A stretch of 64,000 bases of DNA, taken from DASSFZ01 sp035292585 (GTDB taxonomy: Bacteria; Chloroflexota; Anaerolineae; Fen-1058). The stretch covers positions 13,141-77,140 of the forward strand of contig DATDPU010000160.1 of assembly GCA_035292585.1 (NCBI GenBank), written 5' to 3'. The notes beneath the pieces were generated by a model. It was not told where the DNA came from and did no database searches. It was given only the letters and a program-made list of their open reading frames with translations. Of the stretch, positions 52,190 to 60,576 are shown one piece after another. Each line of letters starts with the position of its first letter. The first letter of the stretch is position 1. The translations under genes and the position numbers were made by a program.

Positions 52190-53998
52190 ATGACCAAAAG
52201 TTACCACAACCGGTTGCTGCGAGTGAATCTGACCACCGGCGCGACTCGAATCGACGCCCTGCCCGACGACCTCTATCGCCAACATTTGGGCGGGCGCGGC
52301 TTCATCGGCTACTTCCTGCTGCGCGAGGTCCCGCCCGATGCCGATCCGCTCGGCCCCGACAACAAGTTGATCTTCGCCGCCGGCGTGCTCACCGGGCTGC
52401 CGGTTGCAGGCGCCGGGCGACACAGCGTCGGCGCGCTTTCGCCGCTCACCGGCCTGTTCGGCGAAGCAGAGTCGGGGGGCGACTGGGGCGCGGAACTGAA
52501 GCGCGCAGGGTTCGATGCGATCATTGTCGAAGGGAGAGCAGCAAAGCCGGTTTACCTGTGGATTAGAGATCAGAGAGTAGAGATTAGGGCAGCAGAGCAC
52601 CTGTGGGGTTTGACTACCGGCGAGGCCGAGCCGCGCCTCCTCGAAGCGCTCGACGACAATCGGATCAAGGTGAGCGCCATCGGCCCGGCGGGCGAGCGCC
52701 AGGTTCCGTATGCCTGCATCATCAACGAGTTGCACGACGCCGCCGGGCGCACCGGCATGGGCGCGGCGATGGGATCGAAAAACTTGAAGGCCATCGCCGT
52801 GCGGGGCACGGGCAAAGTTGAAAGCGCGCAGCGCGACCTCATCGCCGAGTTCGCACGCGCGTTCAGCAAGACCGCCGCCGAAGACGATCTCTTCGTGCAC
52901 CATCGGAAGTATGGGACGGCCGGCGGCGTGCCCGATAAAGTGACGCTGGGCGCGCTGCCCACGCGCAACTACCAAACCGGCGTGTTGCCCAGCGGCGAAG
53001 GCATCGGCGGGCAATGGCTGGCCGAGACGATCCTGGTCGATGCGACGAGCTGCTTTGCGTGCGTGGTGAAGTGCAAGCGGCACGTCGAGGACACAGCCGG
53101 CCCTTACCCGATCGAGCGCCGCTTCGGCGGGCCGGAGTACGAATCGGTCGGCGCGCTCGGTTCGATGTGCGGCGTGAGCGATGGCCGCGCCGTGAGCTAC
53201 GCCAATCAACTGTGCAACATGTACGGCATGGATACGATCTCGACCGGCGTGACCATCGCCTTTGCAATGGAGTGTTTCGAGCGCGGCATCCTGACGCCCA
53301 ACGACACCGGCGGCTTGATGCTGCGTTTCGGCGACGCCGATACACTGGTAAAGGCCGTCGAGCTGATCGGCACGGGCGCAGGGTTCGGCGCGCAGCTGGG
53401 GCTGGGCGCGGCGCGCCTGGCCGAGCAGCTGGGGCCGGCGACCCAAGACTTAGCCCTGGTCGTCAAGCGACAGGAAGTGCCCTTGCACGATCCGCGCCAG
53501 ATGGGCTTCATGGCGCTCAACTACGCCGTCAGCCCGACCGGCGCCGATCATACCGGGGCGCACAACCCTGAGAAGAGTCTGTACAACTCGGCGCTGATCT
53601 GCGGCTGGCCGATTCATTACACGCTGGACGAAACCGCTGCATTGGTGCGTGCGGCTACCGGTTGGCAGGTGGGCGCGGAGGATATGCTGGAAATTGGCGA
53701 GCGCAATTTGCAGCTGGCGCATGCGCTCAACTTGCGCCGGGGCCAGCGCGCCGCCGACGATGCCCTGCCCGCCCGATTCTCCGATCCGCTGCCCGAAGGC
53801 CCGCTGGCGGGCAAAGCCTACAGCCAGGAGCAAATCCGTAGCGACATTCAAACCTACTATGCAGCGCGCGGCTGGGATACCGAAGGTCGCCCGACGGTCG
53901 AGCGGCTGCGTTCGTTGGGTTTGAGCTGGGTCGCCTCCCTCTTAGGGCCGGCGATGCTTGCCACTGACATCCATACCGAGCAGCCAGTTAGCGAATAA
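52190..53998 (+). CDS. Aldehyde:ferredoxin oxidoreductase (tungsten)
   Basis: Oxidises aldehydes to acids with ferredoxin as acceptor, using a tungsto-bispterin and one [4Fe-4S] cluster. It has 602 aa, family-typical. The N-terminal domain has LRVNLTTGATR and LGGRGFIGYFLLREV. GRTGMGAAMGSKNLKAIAVRG is the pterin-binding signature. Cluster ligands are Cys288, Cys291, Cys295 and probably Cys471 (ALICGW). A short stretch near residues 125-132 comes from AGATTAGAGATCAGAG words. It precedes the ferredoxin-type hydrogenase cluster, a plausible partner. Confidence 0.92.
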   Translation: MTKSYHNRLLRVNLTTGATRIDALPDDLYRQHLGGRGFIGYFLLREVPPDADPLGPDNKLIFAAGVLTGLPVAGAGRHSVGALSPLTGLFGEAESGGDWGAELKRAGFDAIIVEGRAAKPVYLWIRDQRVEIRAAEHLWGLTTGEAEPRLLEALDDNRIKVSAIGPAGERQVPYACIINELHDAAGRTGMGAAMGSKNLKAIAVRGTGKVESAQRDLIAEFARAFSKTAAEDDLFVHHRKYGTAGGVPDKVTLGALPTRNYQTGVLPSGEGIGGQWLAETILVDATSCFACVVKCKRHVEDTAGPYPIERRFGGPEYESVGALGSMCGVSDGRAVSYANQLCNMYGMDTISTGVTIAFAMECFERGILTPNDTGGLMLRFGDADTLVKAVELIGTGAGFGAQLGLGAARLAEQLGPATQDLALVVKRQEVPLHDPRQMGFMALNYAVSPTGADHTGAHNPEKSLYNSALICGWPIHYTLDETAALVRAATGWQVGAEDMLEIGERNLQLAHALNLRRGQRAADDALPARFSDPLPEGPLAGKAYSQEQIRSDIQTYYAARGWDTEGRPTVERLRSLGLSWVASLLGPAMLATDIHTEQPVSE

Positions 53999-54359
53999 CG
54001 GCTCTCCCGGCTTTGGCGGAAAATAGGACACTGATGAACACGGACACCTGCACCCACCTGCGGTGTTTGCAGGTGCGGTGTGAACACCGAAATGCTTAAA
54101 ATCCGTGTGAGTCAGTGTTCGTCCGTGTCCCACAAATGCTTTTCCCACTGCCGTCTCGGAACTCTGCGTGCAGGCGATTCGCCCCACTCCAGGAATCCAC
54201 CCCAGAGTTTCAACCCTCCGGGGTGGTTTGCTGATACGCTCACCTCCATCTGCTTAAACGTGCTTTAAAAAGGCCACCTGTCAATCGGCCTACCCCATTT
54301 GTGATATTAGACACTAAATATACCGGCACCCTGGACATACTATATCGCGGGAGGTCCGC
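53999..54359 (+). other. Intergenic region with palindromic word element and possible terminator
   Basis: This 361-base gap holds a word palindrome at about 54022-54130 (GGACACTGATGAACACGG mirrored by TCCGTGTGAGTCAGTG and CCGTGTCC, with an inner CACCTGC/GCAGGTG pair). It is followed by a possible terminator and then AT-rich DNA. TTGTGATATTAGACAC at 54299-54314 is a partial palindrome. GGGAGGT (54350-54356) is the ribosome binding site of the next gene. No tRNA or ORF is seen; a hydrogenase promoter must lie here, but I cannot place it with confidence. Confidence 0.6.
54197..54229 (+). terminator. Possible terminator downstream of the AOR gene
   Basis: CCACCCC (54197-54203) pairs with GGGGTGG (54220-54226) over 7 bp, followed by only three T residues. 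The 16-base loop makes it weak. If active it separates the AOR operon from the hydrogenase genes. Confidence 0.45.
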
Positions 54360-54956
54360 ATGCTCAATGCAATACTCACGGTGCTGGCCGTTGCCTGCGC
54401 GCTACAGGCGATACGGGCGAAGCGCTTGTTGATAGCGGCTTTGTGGTTGGCAGGCGTTAGCGCCTTCGTCGCCATCCTGCTCTATCAATTCGGCGCGCGG
54501 GAAGTCGCGGTGATCGAGCTCAGCGTCGGGGCCGGGCTGGTCACCGTGCTGTTCGTGTTCGCGATCGGGCTTGCGGGCGAAGAAGCGATGGATGCCCGCG
54601 CGCTCATCCCCAAGCCGGTCGCCTGGGCGCTCGTGATCGTCTCAGCGCTGCTTCTTGGCTGGATGACCCGACCCTCGACAGCTGCACCTGCGGCGATGGC
54701 AGAACCCTCTTTCACCGATGTAATGTGGCAGGGGCGCGGCCTGGACGTGCTGGTACAAATCGTGCTGGTGTTCGCCGGTGTGCTCGGCGTGCTGGGGTTG
54801 CTGGCCGAGGCGCGCGTTTCGGCTATAACAGCGCTCCGCGTCGTGAAGCAACCTGCTACTCAGCCCGCGACCCGATCAGCGAACGGCAACGGTCATTCGC
54901 CAGCGCCACAGCCCGTGCCCGACACTCAACCTGAACGTGAAGAGGTGCGCGTATGA
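54360..54956 (+). CDS. MbhD/DUF4040-like membrane subunit of the hydrogenase
   Basis: A 198-aa membrane protein with about five hydrophobic segments. AIRAKRLLIAALWLAGVSAF, then REVAVIELSVGAGLVTVLFV, fits DUF4040 (MbhD/MnhB-like), with the acidic residue in AVIEL. A second membrane part, LDVLVQIVLVFAGVLGVLGLL, may represent the MbhE- or NuoJ-like portion. The tail is Pro/Gln-rich. It is first in the cluster and its stop overlaps the next start (ATGA). Confidence 0.68.
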   Translation: MLNAILTVLAVACALQAIRAKRLLIAALWLAGVSAFVAILLYQFGAREVAVIELSVGAGLVTVLFVFAIGLAGEEAMDARALIPKPVAWALVIVSALLLGWMTRPSTAAPAAMAEPSFTDVMWQGRGLDVLVQIVLVFAGVLGVLGLLAEARVSAITALRVVKQPATQPATRSANGNGHSPAPQPVPDTQPEREEVRV

Positions 54957-55264
54957 CGTTATCGCCGCTGGACATTGCGTTGATCGGCGTGCTGGGCCTG
55001 CTCGGCGTCGGGTTGTACGGGTTGCTGATCACGCGCAACTTGATCAAAGTCGTCGTCGCGCTGCAAATCCTGGTCAAAGGTGTGTTGCTGGCGCTGGTCG
55101 CGGCGGGAAGCGCCAGCGGGCAGGTCAACCTCGGCCAAAGTTTAGCCACGACGGTGATCGTGGCTGATACGATCGTCGCGGTGGTGGGGTTGGCCCTGGC
55201 CGTGCAGGTGCGGCGGCGTTTCGGCACGCTGGATGTGAAAGAACTCTCGACGCTGAAAGGATAG
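54953..55264 (+). CDS. NuoK/MrpC-like membrane subunit
   Basis: A 103-aa protein with three transmembrane helices, the NuoK/MnhC size and layout. GLYGLLITRNLIKVVVALQILVKG is followed by TVIVADTIVAVVGLALAV. The second helix has Lys where NuoK has a Glu, which is closer to MrpC-type homologues. It would form part of the ion-translocating membrane arm. A degraded palindromic word element starts at its stop codon. Confidence 0.8.
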   Translation: MTLSPLDIALIGVLGLLGVGLYGLLITRNLIKVVVALQILVKGVLLALVAAGSASGQVNLGQSLATTVIVADTIVAVVGLALAVQVRRRFGTLDVKELSTLKG

Positions 55265-55344
55265 CGTGAAGCGCGAAAGTGATGCGTGATCAGTGAAACG
55301 TGAAATCACTCGTCACGTAATCACGTCTCCCGTTTCACGAGGAG
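55262..55344 (+). repeat. GTGAAACGTGA-type word element within the hydrogenase operon
   Basis: GTGAAACGTGAAATCAC on the left and GTAATCACGTCTCCCGTTTCAC on the right give an imperfect stem. The words match those at 48287-48331. The element spans the whole gap between the NuoK-like and NuoL-like genes and runs into the next ribosome binding site (GAGGAG). Confidence 0.75.
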
Positions 55345-55348
55345 CGAT

Positions 55349-57097
55349 ATGGCAACCTGGTTGATTCCACTCACGATCGGTCTTCCGTGGTTAGGCGCGC
55401 TGTGTGTGTGGCTGATCGGCGACCAGAGAGCTCGCGCACAGCACACGTTGGCCGTCCTCTTTTCCGTAGCCGCGGGAGTGGCCGCGCTGGCGCTGCTACC
55501 CTCCGCTACCGAGACGATCGCGTTGCGCATCCCGATCGGCGGCGTCTTCGGCGACCTCACCTTCGTCCCCGATGGACTGGGCGTATTCCTCGCTGCTGTC
55601 GCAACGGTAGTCGGCAGCCTGGCGGTGATCTTCTCGGTCGACTACATGCGCGGCGAGGCGCAGCTGGGCCGCTACTATGCGCTGGTGTTGTTGTTCATCG
55701 GCGCGATGGCCGGGCTGGTGTTGAGCGGCAGCCTGCTGTTCCTATTCATCTTCTGGGAGATCACTGCGTTTTGCTCTTATGCGCTGATCGCATTCCACAA
55801 TGACGATCCCAAAGCGGTGGCGGGCGGCATCAAGGCGTTGATCATCACGCAGTTCGGCGGCATCGGGCTGCTGGTCGGTGTGCTGATCGCGTACGCGCAA
55901 CTCGGCAGTTACGACATCGCCAACTTCCTGGCGAATGCGCACGCCTTGCCGCTTGGCGCGCTGACGTGGATCGGATTCGGATTCTTGCTGGGCGCGGCGG
56001 CCAAGTCGGCGCAGGTGCCGCTTCACACCTGGTTGCCCGATGCGATGGAAGCGCCCACCCCGGTCAGCGCGCTGATCCACGCCGCGACGATGGTCAATGC
56101 CGGCGTCTACCTGCTGGCGCGTTTCTTTCCCGCGTTCGAGGCGGTTCCCGGCTGGACACTGGCGGTGATGATCATCGGCCTGCTGTCGGCGCTGCTGGCT
56201 GCGTGCATGGCGCTGGTCGCCAATGACCTCAAGCGCGCGCTCGCCTACTCGACGATCAGCCAGCTGGGCTACATGGTGTACGCCGTCGGCGTCGGCGGCG
56301 TATTTGCCAGCCAGTTCCACTTGCTCAGCCATGCGGTGTTCAAAGCGCTGTTGTTCCTTGGCGCGGGCGCGGTGATCCACGCGGTCGGCACGCGCGACAT
56401 GCGGGAGATGGGCGGGCTGGGCCGGGTGATGCCGTTCACCCGCACCGTCTTCGTGATCGGCGCACTGGCGTTGGCCGGGATACCGATCCTCAACGGCTTC
56501 TGGAGCAAAGAACTGGTGTTGGAAGCGGGGCTGGCCGATGGGCCAGGCTGGGCCTACGCCGGCATGCTGCTCGGCGCGGGCCTCACCGCGCTGTACACCT
56601 TCCGCATGGTGTGGCTGGTCTTCTTCGGCGCGCGACGCGGCACGCAGCATGTGCATGACGCCGGCGTCGCGATGCGTGCCGCACTCGGCTTGCTCGCGAT
56701 CGGCGCACTCACCACCTGGCTGCTGGTCGGGCCATTCGGCGAGTTGCTGGCGACTACCCTACCATTCCATGAGCTCCACGTCTTGCGGACGCCGGAAGTC
56801 TTGAGCGAAGTTGTCACCGCACCGGCCACCTGGGTCGCGTTGCTCGTCATCGGGGTTGGACTGGCCGCGTGGCAGTGGCGCGATCGATTGGCGGGGCTGA
56901 CCGAACGCTCGCGCAGGCTCGCGCAATTTGCGGCGGATGGGTTGGGGTTCGAGTGGCTGAATCGGCGTATTGTCGATGCGACGAAGTCGATCGCGACGGC
57001 GCTGCGGGCGACACAGACCGGTCAACTCAACTGGAATATCGCAGGCATCGTGGGCGGGCTGCTCGTCGTGCTCGCGCTGTTGGCGTGGAGTGCATAA
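55349..57097 (+). CDS. NuoL/MrpA-D-like antiporter subunit
   Basis: A 582-aa subunit with about 14-15 transmembrane helices, predicted to move protons or sodium. The key Glu lies in FLFIFWEITAFCSYALIAF and the key Lys in GAAAKSAQVPLHTWLPDAMEAP. LKRALAYSTISQLGYM and the His-bearing HLLSHAVFKALLFLGAGAV are further family motifs. The C-terminal part lacks the long lateral helix clearly seen in NuoL. ATG 55349 follows GAGGAG. The next gene begins four bases after its stop. Confidence 0.9.
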   Translation: MATWLIPLTIGLPWLGALCVWLIGDQRARAQHTLAVLFSVAAGVAALALLPSATETIALRIPIGGVFGDLTFVPDGLGVFLAAVATVVGSLAVIFSVDYMRGEAQLGRYYALVLLFIGAMAGLVLSGSLLFLFIFWEITAFCSYALIAFHNDDPKAVAGGIKALIITQFGGIGLLVGVLIAYAQLGSYDIANFLANAHALPLGALTWIGFGFLLGAAAKSAQVPLHTWLPDAMEAPTPVSALIHAATMVNAGVYLLARFFPAFEAVPGWTLAVMIIGLLSALLAACMALVANDLKRALAYSTISQLGYMVYAVGVGGVFASQFHLLSHAVFKALLFLGAGAVIHAVGTRDMREMGGLGRVMPFTRTVFVIGALALAGIPILNGFWSKELVLEAGLADGPGWAYAGMLLGAGLTALYTFRMVWLVFFGARRGTQHVHDAGVAMRAALGLLAIGALTTWLLVGPFGELLATTLPFHELHVLRTPEVLSEVVTAPATWVALLVIGVGLAAWQWRDRLAGLTERSRRLAQFAADGLGFEWLNRRIVDATKSIATALRATQTGQLNWNIAGIVGGLLVVLALLAWSA

Positions 57098-57101
57098 GAC
57101 C

Positions 57102-58640
57102 ATGGGCAATGAGCAATTGACACTCATCAATGGTCAGATTCCGGCATTCGTGTGGCTGATCGGGTTGCCGCTGATCGCAGCGCCGCTCATTTATCTGTCC
57201 GGGCGATTGCGAGTGGCGAACCTGGCCCGCTGGGTCGGGCTGCTGGCGCTGGCCGCAACGTGGGTCCCTTTCGTGCTGGCCGCGCGTGACTTCAGCCTGA
57301 ACGGGACGACGACCTTTCTGATCGGCTCGGTCGCGCTGCGCTTCGATGGGTTGAGCCTGTTGCTGGCCGCCGTCGCGCTGGGTCTGGGCACGGTGGTGAT
57401 GTTCTTCTCGAACCCCTACATGGCGGGCGAGCTAGGCGAAGAGAAATATCACGCGATGCTCGTGGCGCTGATCGGCGTGATGATCGGCCTGGGCTGCGCC
57501 GGCGATCTGTTCAACCTGTGGGTGTGGTTCGAGGCAATGGCGGTGTCCTCGTACCTGTTGGTCGCGTTCTATCGCGATCAGCCCGCCTCGTTGGAAGCCG
57601 GCGTGAAGTATCTGGTGCAGAGCGCAACTGGATCGGTCCTGGTGCTGCTCGGCATCGCGCTGGTGCTGGCGCAGACCGGGACGCTCGATTTGGAACAGAT
57701 TCATGCGGCCGCCGGTCAAGCGCACGGGTTGACCCTGCTGGCGGCCGGCGCGCTATTCGTGATCGGCTTCGGCGTGAAGATCGCGCTGGTCCCGATGCAC
57801 ACCTGGCTGCCCGATGCGCACGCGCAAGCGCCGAGCGGGATCAGCGCGATGCTGTCGGGTGTGGTGATCGAAACCGGGCTGATCGCGTTGCTGCGCGCGC
57901 TCGCGGCGCTAGCCGGTGTATCGTCCTCCTGGGGCGTGCTGTTGATGGGTTTCGGCGCGCTCAACATGCTGGCCGGCAACCTGCTGGCGTTGCGCCAGAC
58001 GCAGGTCAAGCGCCTGCTCGCCTTCTCCAGCCTGAGCCACGTGGGTTACATGTTGGTCGGGCTGGGCATCGGCGTGTACGCGGGCGAGCTGGCCGGCGCG
58101 CAAGGCGGCGTGTTCCATCTGGTCAATCATGGCCTGATGAAGGGATTGGCGTTTCTCGCGGCAGGCGCATTGCTGTATGTGCTGCGCTACCAGCGCAGTT
58201 CAACTGTGGTGGAAACGGATCACGGCCCGTTAACGATCGGCGATCTGGGCGGCGCGGCCCGGCGTTACCCCCTGGCGGCGCTCGCCTTGAGCATCGCCGT
58301 GCTGGGATTGGGCGGGCTGCCGCCGCTGGCCGGGTTCATGTCGAAATGGCAAATCTTCGTGGCCGGGTTCGAGACGCAGAACCTCGTCATCGGCTTGCTC
58401 GTGGTGTTCGCCGCGCTGAACAGCGTGTTGTCGCTGGCCTACTATGCGCCGCTGGTCAACGCCGTGTACCGGCAGCAACCCTCCGACGCCGTGCAGCACG
58501 GTCAGCCGCTCCCCGTGATGATGAGCGTGCCGCTGGTCGTGTTGGGGCTGGCCGTGATCGCGATCGGTATCTGGCCCGGTTTGCTGCAATGGTTGACCGG
58601 GCCGGCCGGCGCGGCCGTGTTGACGGCGTTTGGTGGATAA
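57102..58640 (+). CDS. NuoN/NuoM/MrpD-like antiporter subunit
   Basis: A second antiporter-like subunit, 512 aa. Conserved Glu in LFNLWVWFEAMAVSSYLL and Lys in GFGVKIALVPMHTWLPDAHA are present. KRLLAFSSLSHVGYMLVG and HLVNHGLMKGLAFLAAGAL complete the pattern. The frame is open from 56970, within the previous gene, but ATG 57102 gives the normal N-terminus. Two such subunits place the complex nearer Mbh/Hyf-type enzymes than the smaller Ech type. Confidence 0.9.
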   Translation: MGNEQLTLINGQIPAFVWLIGLPLIAAPLIYLSGRLRVANLARWVGLLALAATWVPFVLAARDFSLNGTTTFLIGSVALRFDGLSLLLAAVALGLGTVVMFFSNPYMAGELGEEKYHAMLVALIGVMIGLGCAGDLFNLWVWFEAMAVSSYLLVAFYRDQPASLEAGVKYLVQSATGSVLVLLGIALVLAQTGTLDLEQIHAAAGQAHGLTLLAAGALFVIGFGVKIALVPMHTWLPDAHAQAPSGISAMLSGVVIETGLIALLRALAALAGVSSSWGVLLMGFGALNMLAGNLLALRQTQVKRLLAFSSLSHVGYMLVGLGIGVYAGELAGAQGGVFHLVNHGLMKGLAFLAAGALLYVLRYQRSSTVVETDHGPLTIGDLGGAARRYPLAALALSIAVLGLGGLPPLAGFMSKWQIFVAGFETQNLVIGLLVVFAALNSVLSLAYYAPLVNAVYRQQPSDAVQHGQPLPVMMSVPLVVLGLAVIAIGIWPGLLQWLTGPAGAAVLTAFGG

Positions 58641-58682
58641 GCTGAATCGGGTTCCACTCATTCCGATCTTTGAGAGGATTGC

Positions 58683-58997
58683 ATGACCGAACTGTTGCTG
58701 GCTCCTCCCATCGCGTTCCTGGTTTACCTGGTGCTGGTCACGATTTTGTCTGGCATGGGCCGGGTGTTGGCCGGGCCGACGAAGACGACTGCGCTCAAGA
58801 CCAGCACTTACGCCAGCGGCGAAGCGCCGCCCGCGCGATCGGCTGCGCCGGGCTATAAGCCTTTCTTCACCATTGCCCTGTTCTTCGCCGTGTTGCACCT
58901 GGGCGTGCTGGTGCTGGCCAGCGGCGGACTGACGCCAATGTCCGGCGTGTACCTGGTGGGGATACTATTCGCGCTGCTCGCGCTGATTCTGGGATAA
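58683..58997 (+). CDS. Small NuoA-like membrane subunit
   Basis: A 104-aa protein with three hydrophobic segments. TYASGEAPPARSAAPGYKPFFTI sits where NuoA has the YECG(x)P loop, and FFAVLHLGVLVLASG takes the place of the acidic helix. The loop Cys of NuoA is replaced by Ser. The assignment is by size, order and loop pattern. GAGAGG lies upstream of ATG 58683. Confidence 0.6.
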   Translation: MTELLLAPPIAFLVYLVLVTILSGMGRVLAGPTKTTALKTSTYASGEAPPARSAAPGYKPFFTIALFFAVLHLGVLVLASGGLTPMSGVYLVGILFALLALILG

Positions 58998-59018
58998 AGG
59001 CTGAAGGCGGAGGGATGA

Positions 59019-59549
59019 ATGGCGCTTACACTCGCACAACAGTGGAATAACATCCTGAACTCAATCAAGACCTGGGCGCGCATCAACTCGCCGTGGGCTA
59101 TCCACTTCAATAGCGGATCGTGCAACGGCTGCGACATCGAGATCCTGGCGACCCTGACCCCGCGCTATGACCTGGAACGTTTCGGCGTCAAGCTGCAAGG
59201 CAGCCCCCGGCACGCCGATGTGCTGATCTGCACCGGCCCGGTGACGCGCCAGGCGCGCGATCGGTTGTTGCGCGTGTACGAGCAGATGCCCGAACCGAAA
59301 TTCGTCGTCGCCGTCGGCTCATGCGCCACATCAGGCGGCGTGTTCCAGGGCTGCTACAACGTGGTCGGCCACATCGACGAAGTGCTCCCGGTGAACGCCT
59401 ACATCCCCGGCTGCCCGCCCCGCCCCGAGGCGATCATCGACGGCGTGGTGAAGCTGCTGCACAGCCTGAAGCCCTCCCGGCCGGGCATAAAGCAACCAGT
59501 CGCTGCGCAACACGCTGCGCCGGCGCTGGCGAGCGCGACAAAGGAGTGA
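59019..59549 (+). CDS. Hydrogenase small subunit (NuoB-like, [4Fe-4S])
   Basis: A 176-aa soluble subunit with the proximal [4Fe-4S] cluster. Ligands are Cys35 and Cys38 (SGSCNGCD), Cys102 (VGSCATSGG) and Cys132 (PGCPPRPE). Unlike Complex I NuoB (adjacent CC), the CxxC spacing is that of [NiFe] hydrogenase small subunits. The last 25 residues are Ala-rich and variable. It connects the large subunit to the ferredoxin-like subunit encoded at 62778. Confidence 0.93.
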   Translation: MALTLAQQWNNILNSIKTWARINSPWAIHFNSGSCNGCDIEILATLTPRYDLERFGVKLQGSPRHADVLICTGPVTRQARDRLLRVYEQMPEPKFVVAVGSCATSGGVFQGCYNVVGHIDEVLPVNAYIPGCPPRPEAIIDGVVKLLHSLKPSRPGIKQPVAAQHAAPALASATKE

Positions 59550-59553
59550 CGGC

Positions 59554-60525
59554 ATGAAAGCAGTGTTGATCACGATCGAGGGCGCCATCGGCGACACGCG
59601 CGTGCGGCAGCCCCTGGCCGGGAAGCCCAAATATTACGCGCGCGAAGAACTGCTCAAGGATGCGGCCGTGCCGGATAGTGTTCGCTGCCTGCGCGAACTC
59701 GCGCATAAGTACAAGATTGTGTACCTGGCAACCCGCCCGGAAGACACGCTTAAGTTCACTCAAGAATGGCTTCAGGCTAAAAACTTCCCGGACGGGCCGG
59801 TGTACTTCGCGGTCAATTGCGCCGACCGCCCCGAACTGACTGAGGCGTTGAAAACGAAGTTCGAGTTCGCCGGCGGCATCGGCGCGGCGTGGCGGGACAA
59901 CGAGCTGCACCTGGAGCTCGGCTGCCCCAGCATCATCCTCAAAGAGTTCGAGGGCAACTGGGACACCGTACGCAAGCAGCTCCTCAGCCAAGAGCACTCT
60001 GCGCTCCGGTCGGCGTTGAGCCTGCTGGAGCCGTGGGCCAAGAGCGTGACCACACCGGAGCCACACCGGCTGGACGTGAGGGTGGCCGCGCCCGATTTGA
60101 TGGCAGCCGTCCAGGCATTGGTCGAGGCGCGCTGGGGTTACCTGACCGCGATCACCGGGTTGGATCATCCGGGTCTGCCGGCTGATGTCGCACAGCAGGC
60201 GAGCGGGCAGGAACTTCAAGCCAGAACCGGGCCGAATGCCCGCTCAGGCGCGTTCGAAGCGCTATACCATTTTTGTAACGGTGCGGCCGTAGTGACGCTG
60301 CGGGTGAGCCTGCCGCGCGCCTCGGCCTCCGTGCCAAGTGTGTGCAGCCTGATCCCGGCGGCGAGTTTCTTCGAGCGCGAGTTGAGTGAGATGTTCGGCG
60401 TGAATGTCGTCGATACGCCTGTGCCCGATCGGCTGTTCCTGCCCGACGATTGGCCGGCGGGTGTTTATCCGCTGCGCAAGGATTTCGTCGTGGCCCATCC
60501 GCCCAACGGTCAGGACAACACGTAG
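59554..60525 (+). CDS. NuoC-like subunit with fused N-terminal degenerate HAD-like domain
   Basis: A 323-aa protein. Residues about 165-323 are a Complex I 30-kDa/NuoC-like domain (SFFERELSEMFGVNV, PDRLFLPDDWPAGVYPLRKDF). Residues 1-150 are not part of NuoC. They resemble a HAD phosphatase (KIVYLATRPEDTLKFTQEWL followed by FPDGPVYF is the motif II region), but motif I reads LITIEGAIGDT, so the nucleophilic Asp of DxDGT is missing. ATG 59554 follows AAGGAGTGA. The pairing of domains is continuous in one frame. The role of the extra domain is unknown. Confidence 0.85.
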   Translation: MKAVLITIEGAIGDTRVRQPLAGKPKYYAREELLKDAAVPDSVRCLRELAHKYKIVYLATRPEDTLKFTQEWLQAKNFPDGPVYFAVNCADRPELTEALKTKFEFAGGIGAAWRDNELHLELGCPSIILKEFEGNWDTVRKQLLSQEHSALRSALSLLEPWAKSVTTPEPHRLDVRVAAPDLMAAVQALVEARWGYLTAITGLDHPGLPADVAQQASGQELQARTGPNARSGAFEALYHFCNGAAVVTLRVSLPRASASVPSVCSLIPAASFFERELSEMFGVNVVDTPVPDRLFLPDDWPAGVYPLRKDFVVAHPPNGQDNT

Positions 60526-60526
60526 T

Positions 60527-60570
60527 ACGCGCTACGCGCTACGCCTTCCGTATTGCGTAGCACGTACAAG
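60527..60570 (+). repeat. GCTACGC palindromic word element within the hydrogenase operon
   Basis: TACGCGCTACGCGCTACGC is mirrored by GCGTAGCACGTA around a CTTCCGTATT centre. It fills the gap between the NuoC- and NuoD-like genes. The ribosome binding site AAGGAG (60568-60573) follows at its edge. Confidence 0.8.
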
Positions 60571-60576
60571 GAGTAT

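Noticed and set aside
54299..54314. CRP/FNR-like site before the hydrogenase genes
   Set aside because: Only one half-site matches well and the mirror half is poor. No promoter could be fitted to it.
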